A DNA stretch of 64,000 nt, taken from assembly GCF_000721705.1 (NCBI RefSeq), contig NZ_JOJL01000013.1:186001-250000 (forward strand), read 5' to 3'. Positions 43,107 to 50,938 of the stretch are shown piece after piece. Position 1 is the first letter of the stretch, and each line of letters opens with the position of its first letter. Origin of the DNA: Actinoplanes subtropicus (GTDB taxonomy: Bacteria > Actinomycetota > Actinomycetes > Mycobacteriales > Micromonosporaceae). The notes beneath the pieces are model-generated. The model ran no database searches and was not told the origin of the DNA. It worked only from the letters and a program-made list of their open reading frames with translations. The position numbers were made by a program, and so were the translations under genes.

Positions 43107-43966
43107 GGCAACTGGACACAGCCTTGGGCCTTGGCTCCATCCGTGGACCGATCGGCCGGATCGTCAAGGTCGCCCTGTATGCGTTGGTCGTCTTCATCTT
43201 CGCCGGCCCGCTGGTCGCGTTGCTGGTCAGCGCGTTCGGCCGGGTCACCGACCCGACCCGGCTCTCCTTGATCCCGCACGACCTGACGCTCGACAACTTC
43301 CGCGGCGCCTTCCACCAGGGGGTGCTGCGCTATCTCGCGAACTCGCTGATCGTGGTGGGCGGCGGCCTGCTGCTGCAGATCGCGGTGAGCGTATCCGCCG
43401 CGTACGCGCTGGCCAGAAAGCAATTCCCCGGCGTACGGCTGGTCCTGCTCCTCATCCTCGCCACGATGATGCTCCCCGAGGAGATTCTCGCCATCCCGCT
43501 GTCGCTGGTGCTCGCCGACGTGCCGGTCATCCATGTGAACCTCGTCGGGTCGCTGGCTGGGATGATCGTGCCGCTCGGTGCGTGGGCGTTCGCCATCCTG
43601 GTGATGACCGAATTCATGCGTGACGTGCCGCTCGAACTCGAGGAGGCGGCCCGCATCGACGGCGCCGGCGAAATGCGGATCCTGTGGTCGGTGATCCTGC
43701 CGGTGTGCCGGCCGGCGCTCGGTGTGCTGGGCATCTTCGGCTTCACGATGATCTGGGACCAGTACGTCCTGCCGCTGCTGGTCGCCCAGGACTCGCGGCA
43801 GTTCACGCTCGCGCTGGCCCTGCGCAGCCTGCGGGCGGACGACCAGGTGGGCACCGGGGTGATCATCGCCTCGGCGCTGCTCGCCCTGCTGCCCTCCGTC
43901 GTGGTGTTCCTGGCGCTGCAGCGCCAGTTCATGCGCGGCCTCACCTCCGGAGCGATCAAGGGATGA
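43103..43966 (+). CDS. Sugar ABC transporter permease (MalG type)
   Basis: A 287-residue permease beginning at GTG 43103, overlapping the previous stop (GTGA). Six helices, the docking loop EEAARIDGAGEMRILWSVILP, and the MalG-like ending LQRQFMRGLTSGAIKG. It pairs with the MalF-type permease to form the channel for the uronate-containing sugar. Confidence 0.94.
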   Translation: MRQLDTALGLGSIRGPIGRIVKVALYALVVFIFAGPLVALLVSAFGRVTDPTRLSLIPHDLTLDNFRGAFHQGVLRYLANSLIVVGGGLLLQIAVSVSAAYALARKQFPGVRLVLLLILATMMLPEEILAIPLSLVLADVPVIHVNLVGSLAGMIVPLGAWAFAILVMTEFMRDVPLELEEAARIDGAGEMRILWSVILPVCRPALGVLGIFGFTMIWDQYVLPLLVAQDSRQFTLALALRSLRADDQVGTGVIIASALLALLPSVVVFLALQRQFMRGLTSGAIKG

Positions 43967-45228
43967 ACATGCTGCCCGTACGCGAGGTCGTCGTCACCCC
44001 GGTCGCGTTCCCCGATCCGCCGCTGCTGAACTCGGCCGGCGTGCACCAGCCGTGGGCGCTGCGCGCGGTGATCCAGGTGCGTACCGCCGACGGCACGACC
44101 GGGCTTGGCGAGACATATGGCGACGCGCCGCACTTGTCCCTGCTGAACCGTGCCGCGGGCGCCCTCGACGGGCTCGACGCCTTCGACCTGGCCGGCCTGC
44201 GGGCCAGGATCGCGGACGCCATCGGCACCGTGGACGCGCCCGATCGGCACGGGCTGACCGGCGGGTCGACAGCGGACAAGACGCTGTCCAAGGTGGTGTC
44301 ACCGTTCGAGGTGGCGTTGCTCGACATCCAGGGAAAGGCGATCGGCCGGCCGGTCCACGACCTGCTGGGTGGCAAGGTCCGCGACCGGGTGCCGTTCTCC
44401 GCGTATCTGTTCTACAAGTGGGCCGGCCATCCCGGCGCCGAGCCCGACGCGTGGGGTGAGGCGCTCGACCCCGCCGGCATCGTCGCCCAGGCCCGGGCGA
44501 TGATCGACCGGTACGGCTTCAGCTCGATCAAGCTCAAGGGCGGCGTCTTCCCGCCGGAGGAGGAGATCGCCGCGATCCGGGCGCTGCGCGACGCGTTCCC
44601 CGAGCTTCCGCTGCGGCTCGACCCGAACGCCGCCTGGACCCCGTCGACATCGATCAAGGTGGCCGAGCAGACCGACGGACTGCTGGAGTACCTGGAGGAC
44701 CCGACCGGCGGGCTGGCCGGCATGGCCGAGGTGGCCGCACTCGCCCCGATGCCCCTCGCCACGAACATGTGTGTGGTCGCGTTCGCCGACTTGCCCGAAG
44801 CCATCATGCGGGACTCGGTCCAGATAGTGCTCGCCGACCACCACTACTGGGGCGGCCTGCGCGCCTCGGCAGAGCTCGCCGCGATGTGCCGCGTCTGGGG
44901 GCTGGGGGTCTCCATGCATTCCAACAGTCACCTGGGCATCAGCCTCGCGGCGATGACGCATCTCGCGGCGGCCACCCCCAATCTGACGTACGCCGTGGAC
45001 ACGCACACGCCGTGGCAGTCCGGTGTGGACGTCCTCGTGGAGCCGCTGGCGATCACCGAGGGCGCGGCGATCGTGCCGGACGGGCCGGGGTTGGGCGTGA
45101 CGCTCGATGAGGATGCGCTCGCCCGGTTGCACGAGAACTGGCTGCACACCGACATCCGGGAGCGTGACGACACCGCGTACCGGCAACGGTTCGAGCCGGA
45201 CTACGTCAAGCGGAGGCCGCGGTGGTGA
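43963..45228 (+). CDS. gudD: Enolase-superfamily dehydratase (glucarate dehydratase-like)
   Basis: A 421-residue enzyme of the glucarate dehydratase subgroup. The K-x-K acid/base pair is in SIKLKGGVF, metal ligands begin at LRLDPNAAW and continue with LEYLEDP, and the catalytic His is in SMHSNSHLGISLAAM, the hallmark of glucarate/galactarate dehydratases. It would dehydrate D-glucarate (or galactarate) to 5-keto-4-deoxyglucarate, the step between uronate dehydrogenase and the aldolase. ATG 43963 overlaps the permease stop by four bases. Confidence 0.9.
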   Translation: MNMLPVREVVVTPVAFPDPPLLNSAGVHQPWALRAVIQVRTADGTTGLGETYGDAPHLSLLNRAAGALDGLDAFDLAGLRARIADAIGTVDAPDRHGLTGGSTADKTLSKVVSPFEVALLDIQGKAIGRPVHDLLGGKVRDRVPFSAYLFYKWAGHPGAEPDAWGEALDPAGIVAQARAMIDRYGFSSIKLKGGVFPPEEEIAAIRALRDAFPELPLRLDPNAAWTPSTSIKVAEQTDGLLEYLEDPTGGLAGMAEVAALAPMPLATNMCVVAFADLPEAIMRDSVQIVLADHHYWGGLRASAELAAMCRVWGLGVSMHSNSHLGISLAAMTHLAAATPNLTYAVDTHTPWQSGVDVLVEPLAITEGAAIVPDGPGLGVTLDEDALARLHENWLHTDIRERDDTAYRQRFEPDYVKRRPRW

Positions 45229-46322
45229 ACGGACGTGGTGGGGTGGTGAGCGGGCACGCGTACCCGTGGGATGTGCTGGGTGACCCCGGCTTCCTCGATC
45301 GGGCGCCGCGCCGGGTGACCCTCGCGGCCGCGTACCACTCGGCGCGCGCGGCGACGCCCCTGCACCCGGAGCACCGGATTGTGCATGCGCGCTGGGCGGC
45401 GCTCTACCGTCCGGTGCGCGAGCTCGCCTGGAAGGGCCAGGACCTGCGGCCGCTCGCGCCCGACTGGGTGTCGTCCGACGACGCGTTCGGCGGGGCGGCG
45501 GCGCTGCTGAAGCGGGCCGGTCACGAGGTGACCGCGTGGATCGTGCTGACGCACAACACGCGGCTGGGCACGCGCCGGCCGGATGTCGCGGTGGTCAATT
45601 GCTTCGGCGAGATCTACCCGTACGCGTTGTGTCCCGCGCATGCGGAAGTCCGCGACCACGCTGCCACCCTGGCAGCCGAGGCGGTTCTCGACACGGATGT
45701 GGACGGCATCTCGCTGGAGGCCTGCGGCCAGATGGGCGTCAACCATCTCGGCGAGCACGAGAAGACCGAGGGCGCCTGGTCGCCGGAGACCGCGCGGCTG
45801 CTCTCCATCTGCTGCTGCACTGCCTGCCGGCACGCCTGGCAAGCCGACGGCCTCGACCCGGCCGAGGTGGTGGCCGCCTTGCGCGCCGGGACACCGTCCG
45901 ACCCCATACTTGGCGCGCTGCTGGCGATCCGGCATCGGTTCACGGACATGTTGCGTGCCCAGGTGCTGGCCTCGCTCCCCCAGCTGCCGGTCACCCTGCA
46001 TGCGAACCCGGACCCGTGGGCCACCGGGCCGTCCCCGGGGCTGACCCCGACCGCCGCCGAGGATGTGGACGCGCTGTTGGTCCCGTGCTGGCCCGTTGGC
46101 AGCGCCGGGCTGGTCCGGGCGGCGGCGCAGACGGGCAAACCCGTCGACGCGTACGTGTCCGTGTTGCATCCGATGGATCCGGCCGCGGTCGTGCCGCACG
46201 TCCGGGACCTGCAAGCCGCCGGCGCGAGCCGGTTCAGCCTCTACCACCTGGGCCTGGCCCCCGCCCCGCGCCAGGACCTGTTCGCCGCGATCGCCGACGC
46301 GGTCTCGCTCCCCCGAGAATAG
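45222..46322 (+). CDS. Uncharacterised TIM-barrel-like protein in the uronate operon
   Basis: A 366-residue cytoplasmic-type protein I do not recognise. Alternating strand/helix pattern (RVTLAAAYHSARAAT, EVTAWIVLTHNTRLG, VDGISLEACGQMG, LPVTLHANPDPWATG, VDALLVPCWPVG, VDAYVSVLHPMDP) suggests a (beta/alpha)8 barrel. Conserved-looking polar sites include NCFGEIYPYALCPAH, GVNHLGEHEKTEG and a Cys cluster SICCCTACRHAW. Start is one of two in-frame GTGs (45222 or 45225), overlapping the dehydratase stop, with GGAGG upstream. Its place suggests a role in uronate or aldarolactone metabolism or in handling a modified uronic acid; this is inference. Confidence 0.72.
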   Translation: MVNGRGGVVSGHAYPWDVLGDPGFLDRAPRRVTLAAAYHSARAATPLHPEHRIVHARWAALYRPVRELAWKGQDLRPLAPDWVSSDDAFGGAAALLKRAGHEVTAWIVLTHNTRLGTRRPDVAVVNCFGEIYPYALCPAHAEVRDHAATLAAEAVLDTDVDGISLEACGQMGVNHLGEHEKTEGAWSPETARLLSICCCTACRHAWQADGLDPAEVVAALRAGTPSDPILGALLAIRHRFTDMLRAQVLASLPQLPVTLHANPDPWATGPSPGLTPTAAEDVDALLVPCWPVGSAGLVRAAAQTGKPVDAYVSVLHPMDPAAVVPHVRDLQAAGASRFSLYHLGLAPAPRQDLFAAIADAVSLPRE

Positions 46323-46402
46323 GAGTCCACCGTGTACCGAAGAACAACGGACGGGATGCCACCCACGGATGTGGCGGCCGGCAGCCCGGTGGTGAGCGCC
46401 CG

Positions 46403-47716
46403 ATGAGGCGGCGTGCGGTTCTCGGTGCCGGGCTCCTGCCCTTCCTGCCTTTCCCGCCCAAGACCGGGCGCCTGTCCCTGGTGACGGTCGCGCCGGCATC
46501 GGCGGCCCGCACGGACCGGCGCCCGGTCGCGGGCGGCGTCCACGATGCGCGGGCCGGCAAGACGTTCATCTCCTGGGGCGGCGTCCAGGAGGACAACTAC
46601 GTCCAGGAATACGACCATCGGCTCCGCACGTGGTCGGCTCCGCTGCGGGTGGCCGGCGGCGACAACGACTCCCACAACTACCCCACGATGGTCCAGGCCG
46701 ACGACGGGCACCTGCTGGTCTTCCGCGGCCTGCACAACAGCGAGCTGTGGGTCGCCCGATCGCCGAGTCCGCACTCCATCGAGGGCACGTGGACCGACAC
46801 GGTCATCCCGGCGGGGCTCGGCGCGACGTACCCGATGCCGGTCAAGACCTCCTCGGGCGCGATCTTCGTGTTCATCCGGGAGACAGCCGGCGACTTCGAC
46901 CACAACTACCCGACGGACACCAGGCCGATGAAGTACGTCCGGTCGGTCGACAACGGTCTCACCTGGCAGAGCTCCGCGGAGCTGACCGGCGACCGCTGGT
47001 GCATCGCCCCGCTGAACCGATCTGACAACATGAACGAGATCTACATCGGGCAACTGCGGCACGAGCCGGCCACCCGGGCACACCCGGAACGGATCGCGAT
47101 GGTGTGGACGCTGGCCGGCGGAGGACCGGAGGGCCACCTGCACGACCGCTATCACCGCGACCTCTACTACGCGGCGTTCTCGCCGGCGGACCTGCGCTTC
47201 CGCTCGGCGGCGGAGCACGATCTGGGCACCAGCATCGACGACGCCGACCAGGAACAGCACCTGAAGGTGGCCGCGACCGAGCTGCAGACGGTCAACCCCC
47301 GCTCGCCGGATTACATCAGCCTGGTCGGCTCCACGCTCGGCGGGCGGGCACCGTTCGTTCTGTGGATGCAGATCGACGAGCTGGGCGTTGTCCACGGTCA
47401 CAGCGCGGTCCACGTGGGTGCCGGCTGGCGGCACCAGGAGTTGGGCACCGGCGTCCGCTTCCGCGACATGGAACCGGCCGGCGACCTGTCCTGGCGGGTG
47501 TACGTCTCACCGGACCCCGCGGCGCCGGGCGTCGACACGTACCGCCTGGTGCCGGGCTTTTCTTTCCGGCGGGAATCGTCGCTGGCCACTCCGCAACCGG
47601 TGCAACGCATCGACGTGATCGCGGGATCTCGGCCGCCGGCCCGTCTCCTGCTCACCGGCAACAGCAGCGCCCGGGACGTCACGATCGCGGACGGCGACGT
47701 GTACGTGGCCGGCTGA
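46403..47716 (+). CDS. BNR_4-type seven-bladed propeller protein, exported; possible polysaccharide lyase
   Basis: A 437-residue protein with an Arg-rich N-terminal signal (MRRRAVLGAGLLPFLPFPP). The propeller opens GGVHDARAGKTFISWGGVQE and has DNDSHNYPTMVQADDGHLLV, typical of the BNR_4 family. That family contains ulvan lyases of PL24/PL25 type, which cut uronate-containing polysaccharides, so a lyase acting on glucuronate polymers fits the locus; catalytic residues were not verified. It follows the unknown TIM-barrel gene by 80 bases and closes the operon before a hairpin. Confidence 0.75.
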   Translation: MRRRAVLGAGLLPFLPFPPKTGRLSLVTVAPASAARTDRRPVAGGVHDARAGKTFISWGGVQEDNYVQEYDHRLRTWSAPLRVAGGDNDSHNYPTMVQADDGHLLVFRGLHNSELWVARSPSPHSIEGTWTDTVIPAGLGATYPMPVKTSSGAIFVFIRETAGDFDHNYPTDTRPMKYVRSVDNGLTWQSSAELTGDRWCIAPLNRSDNMNEIYIGQLRHEPATRAHPERIAMVWTLAGGGPEGHLHDRYHRDLYYAAFSPADLRFRSAAEHDLGTSIDDADQEQHLKVAATELQTVNPRSPDYISLVGSTLGGRAPFVLWMQIDELGVVHGHSAVHVGAGWRHQELGTGVRFRDMEPAGDLSWRVYVSPDPAAPGVDTYRLVPGFSFRRESSLATPQPVQRIDVIAGSRPPARLLLTGNSSARDVTIADGDVYVAG

Positions 47717-47753
47717 CACCCCGCCGGCCCGGCGACCGGATACGAGCGCGTCT

Positions 47754-47784
47754 CCGCCCGGGCGAATCCGAGCCGCCCGGGCGG
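47754..47784 (+). terminator. Hairpin after the BNR_4 gene
   Basis: Arms CCGCCCGGGCG (47754-47764) and CGCCCGGGCGG (47774-47784) with a nine-base loop, 37 bases after the stop at 47716. Confidence 0.6.
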
Positions 47785-47886
47785 AACCCTGACAAGCCGA
47801 AGACCGTCCAGCTCACTCTGCGGTACAGCGGCTGAACCCGGGCGAAACGCGGCTCGACGCTCCGGCGAGCGCGGGCCGCGTCCCCG

Positions 47887-48165
47887 TCACGAGCCCCGAA
47901 CGGTGAAGCCCTGGCTCTTCGCATACGTGGTGAGCCGGGTCTGCCATTGATCCAGGGCGGTCATCGTGTCGGCCCGGTCGGCCAGCGACTTGCCGACGGT
48001 CTCCGTCCAGTCGGTCACCGCGCGGTCGAGGAACGGCGGCCACTGGAAGGACGGGCTGACCGTCGTGCTGACGTCGGCGAACACCTTGTTGACCTGCTGA
48101 CCGCCGTAGAAGGCAGGCGTGTCGCCGGCGGACGCGGGGTCGGCGAGCAGATCCTTGGTGACCGC
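47887..48165 (-). pseudogene. C-terminal fragment of a sugar ABC substrate-binding protein
   Basis: The minus strand reads KDLLADPASAGDTPAFYGGQ and continues through FADVSTTVSPSFQWPPFLDR and WQTRLTTYAKSQGFTV to a stop at 47887. This is the last 90 or so residues of a family 1 extracellular sugar-binding protein. No start or signal peptide precedes it; upstream the sequence changes into the 3' half of an oppositely oriented lacI-type gene. Confidence 0.7.
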
Positions 48166-48757
48166 GTTCGAGCACGTCGACCTCGGCCTACCGGTGTTCG
48201 TCGCGGGTGAGCCCGACGACGTCGCCGCCGGCGGCACCCATCCGCACTCGCAGGGCCTCTCGGCGCTGATCGATCATCTCGCCGGGCTCGGTCACGCCCG
48301 TTTCCTGCACGTGGCGGGGCCGCCGACGCACTCCTCCGCCCGTAACCGGCGGCTGGCGTACGAGGCCTCGATGCGCCGGCTCGGCCTGCACCCGACCGGC
48401 ATCGTGGACGGCGACTGGACGGCGGCATCGGGTTACGCCGCCGGACGGGATCTCCCGGTCGAGACGGGCGTCACCGCCGTGGTCGCGGCCAACGACCAGA
48501 TGGCGCTCGGGGTGATGCGCGCGCTGCACGAGCGTGGACTCCGCGTACCCGACGATGTGAGTGTCACAGGGATGGACGACATCCCGGAGTCGGCGTATTT
48601 CTGGCCGCCGCTGACGACGGTCCGGCTCGACTTCGCGAGCGAGGGCGAGGACGCGCTCCGGCAGATGCTGTCCCGCATCGATGGGATCGACCGCCCGCCG
48701 GTTCCCGTCCAGCCCGCTGAACTCGTCCTGCGGGCGTCGACCGCGCCACGGACGTGA
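48166..48757 (+). pseudogene. LacI-family repressor lacking DNA-binding domain (C-terminal fragment)
   Basis: From about 48166 the plus strand encodes the effector-binding C-terminal two thirds of a LacI/GalR regulator: LPVFVAGEPDD, LIDHLAGLGHARFLHVAGPP, RRLAYEASMRRLGL, TAVVAANDQMALGVMRALHE, VPDDVSVTGMDDIPESAYF, PPLTTVRLDF. The helix-turn-helix and hinge (about 150 residues) are missing. The open frame upstream of the homology is the antisense of the binding-protein fragment. It cannot bind DNA as a normal LacI repressor. Confidence 0.78.
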
Positions 48758-49145
48758 CCGCACGCACAAATCGTCGACCGCAGCACAGGCGTGACCGCCT
48801 GCACAAGTGGAGGAATGGCACCACTTCCGCGCTAGGCCGGCACCCCGCCCGAGACCCCGCGCGGGCCGGCCGGTCAGGACCGATCGGACGAACCACCGGC
48901 CCGTCCCACCCTGATCCGACTCGAGCCCGGCGGCGAGACCTGCCTACCCGGGCAGCTCTGCACTGACCCACCGGTCCGCCGGGCAGGACCGGTTGACGAG
49001 GTCACGCGGAACCAGGATGCGCTCCCCGCTGCACCGCGAGGTGACAACGCGCGCCGCGAGGTCGCGCTCCTCGGTGAGCTCCGAAGAAGGCAAGGGCGTC
49101 GATAGCGTTCGGCCTCCCATCCTTCTGTCGGCAAGGGAGCCCACC
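48758..49145. other. 388-bp intergenic region
   Basis: No supportable gene. An imperfect direct repeat is seen (cgtgaccgcacgcacaaa at 48753 and cgtgaccgcctgcacaag at about 48791), starting inside the end of the lacI fragment. The AAGGGAG ribosome site of the polyester hydrolase gene is at its right end. Confidence 0.5.
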
Positions 49146-50021
49146 ATGGAAAGGTTCCGCCTCCACCCCAACCGACTCGCTGTCCGGGTGCGCGCCGCCG
49201 CCACCGGCCTGGCGCTGGCGCTGGCCGTCACGGCCGGCGCGACCGCGGTCGCGACCCCCGCCCTCGCCGACCAGATCGGCCAGGCACCCACCGCCTCGAA
49301 CATCACCGGCGACGGCAGCTTCGCCGTCACCTCGTCAGCGGTCTCCGGCCAGACCGGCTTCGGCGGCGGAACCGTCTACTATCCCACTCAGACCGGAACC
49401 TATCCGGTGGTCGCGATCATGCCCGGCTTCCTGGAGCTGTGGGACGCCATCAAGTGGATGGGCCCGCGCCTGGCCTCCTGGGGCTACGTGGTCGTCGGCG
49501 TCAACCCGAACAGCGTCTTCGACCTCCCCGACAGCCGCGGCAGCCAACTGCTGGCCGCGCTGAACTGGGCAGTCGGCTCGGCACCTTCGGCCGTCCAGTC
49601 ACGCGCCGACGGCACCCGCCGCGGGGTCGTCGGCTACTCGATGGGCGGCGGCGGCACGCTCGAGGCGCTGTCCCGCGACACCAGCGGCAAGGTGCTGGCC
49701 GGGGTGGCATTCTCGCCCTGGGACACCAACCAGAACTGGTCCACGGTAAGGCAACCGGAGTTCATCGTCGGCGCCCAGAACGACACCGTCGCCCCGCCGG
49801 CCCAGCACGCGATCCCGTTCTACAACAGCCTGGCCGGCCCGAAGACGTACGTCGAGTTGGCCGGCGCCGACCACCTGTGGCCGACCTCCGACAACCCGAC
49901 CGGATCCCGCGCCATGGTCTCCTGGCTGAAGCGCTGGCTCAACAGCGACTCCCGCTTCACCCCGTTCACCTGTGGCTTCACCGGCAGCGCCATCTCGGCC
50001 TCCATGTCCAACGCCTGCTGA
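49146..50021 (+). CDS. PETase/cutinase-like polyester hydrolase, secreted
   Basis: A 291-residue exported alpha/beta hydrolase with a long basic signal peptide. It follows the polyester-hydrolase (cutinase-like dienelactone hydrolase) family: FGGGTVYYPTQTGTYPVV, IKWMGPRLASWGYVVV, nucleophile Ser165 in GYSMGGGGTLEA, SPWDTNQNWSTV (subsite Trp), Asp213 in QNDTVAP, His243 in GADHLWP, and a C-terminal disulfide pair (FTCGF and SNAC). The oxyanion residue is Phe in MPGF where bacterial PETases have Tyr or Phe. It should hydrolyse cutin-like or synthetic polyesters or short triacylglycerols. ATG 49146 follows AAGGGAG. Confidence 0.9.
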   Translation: MERFRLHPNRLAVRVRAAATGLALALAVTAGATAVATPALADQIGQAPTASNITGDGSFAVTSSAVSGQTGFGGGTVYYPTQTGTYPVVAIMPGFLELWDAIKWMGPRLASWGYVVVGVNPNSVFDLPDSRGSQLLAALNWAVGSAPSAVQSRADGTRRGVVGYSMGGGGTLEALSRDTSGKVLAGVAFSPWDTNQNWSTVRQPEFIVGAQNDTVAPPAQHAIPFYNSLAGPKTYVELAGADHLWPTSDNPTGSRAMVSWLKRWLNSDSRFTPFTCGFTGSAISASMSNAC

Positions 50022-50039
50022 CCGAAGAAACACAACGCT

Positions 50040-50258
50040 TGCCGAATCGAGAAGGACCCGATCGGCCAGTTCGACCGCGAGGCGCCGGGCCAACTCGGCG
50101 CCTCGTTCGGCGAACGCGTCCTCGGACGCCGCGTCGGGAAAGCCCGAGGACGCAGGGTCGTCGAGGACGAGGGTCGCGTCGTAGTCGTCACCCCAGGCGT
50201 TCAGCTCGCGAGCGCGGTCCGGGCCGGCGTCGAGGCCGGCATCGACGGCATCGAGCAC
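50040..50258 (-). pseudogene. Fragment of a small uncharacterised protein
   Basis: The minus strand from GTG 50258 encodes RELNAWGDDYDATLVLDDPA, then SSGFPDAASEDAFAERGAEL and ARRLAVELADRV, resembling the C-terminal segment of short actinobacterial hypothetical proteins. No stop follows; the frame runs into the antisense of the hydrolase gene, so the original 3' end is gone. No function can be assigned. Confidence 0.4.
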
Positions 50259-50334
50259 GGGTCATGACCTTCCCGCCGAGCCGGGCCGGCGTAGGTGGCT
50301 CGGCGGTCTTGCGGTCGCTGGCACAGGCGGAAAG

Positions 50335-50820
50335 TCATGGGGTTCCCGGCCCGGGTGTGGCGGTTGTCTCGCCAGGGTCGATGCGGCGGAGCAGGTCCTG
50401 GAGTTGTCGGCGCTGGGCGGCGGTCAGCCGGTTGATCACCTCGGTGTCCAGGCGGGGGACGTGGGCTTTGAGGCCGGCGCGCAGGGCCGCCTGGCCCGCG
50501 TCGGTCAGCGCGACCAGGAAGGCGCGGCCGTCCTGCGGGTCGCGTTCCCGCTGGATCAGGCCCTTGTCTTCCAGGCGGGCGACCAGCTTGGTGGTGCCCG
50601 CGGAGCTGTAGCCCATCCGGGCGGCGACCATGCTGGCGTTGGTACGCGGGCCGGGGAAGCGCGCCAGGCGCAGCAGGAACTCGAACTCGGTGCCGTCCAG
50701 GCCGGTGGCCGCGCGGATGTCGGCGTGCAGCAGCGTGTTCAGGGCCCGGTGCAGGTTGACGACCCGGCCCCACAGCACCACTCCTTCGTCGGCCACCAGC
50801 TCGCGCAACTCCTCATCCAC
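50335..50820 (-). CDS. MarR-family transcriptional regulator
   Basis: A 161-residue winged-helix regulator: LDGTEFEFLLRLARFPGP, recognition helix in MGYSSAGTTKLVARLEDKG, wing LIQRERDPQDGRAFLVALTD, and C-terminal dimerisation helices. It diverges from the metallo-hydrolase/SnoaL operon, with a 47-base palindromic operator between the two starts. It probably represses both directions until a small (perhaps phenolic or oxidising) ligand binds. Confidence 0.94.
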   Translation of the reverse strand: MDEELRELVADEGVVLWGRVVNLHRALNTLLHADIRAATGLDGTEFEFLLRLARFPGPRTNASMVAARMGYSSAGTTKLVARLEDKGLIQRERDPQDGRAFLVALTDAGQAALRAGLKAHVPRLDTEVINRLTAAQRRQLQDLLRRIDPGETTATPGPGTP

Positions 50821-50844
50821 GTGAAGATGCTATCCGACCACTGG

Positions 50845-50891
50845 AATATACCTCGCCGGTGAGTTACTTTAACTCGCCAGCGAGGTATATT
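50845..50891. promoter_or_regulatory. 47-bp near-perfect palindromic MarR operator
   Basis: Two 22-base inverted arms (50845-50866 and 50870-50891) match at 20 positions around a three-base centre. Each arm holds its own smaller palindrome, CTCGCCGGTGAG and CTCGCCAGCGAG, so two MarR dimers could bind side by side. It lies 25 bases from the MarR start and about 40 from the divergent hydrolase start. Confidence 0.85.
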
Positions 50892-50938
50892 GAGCCGGGC
50901 CCGATCGCCGGGCCGGACCTGAGGAGGCTGTGAGCACC

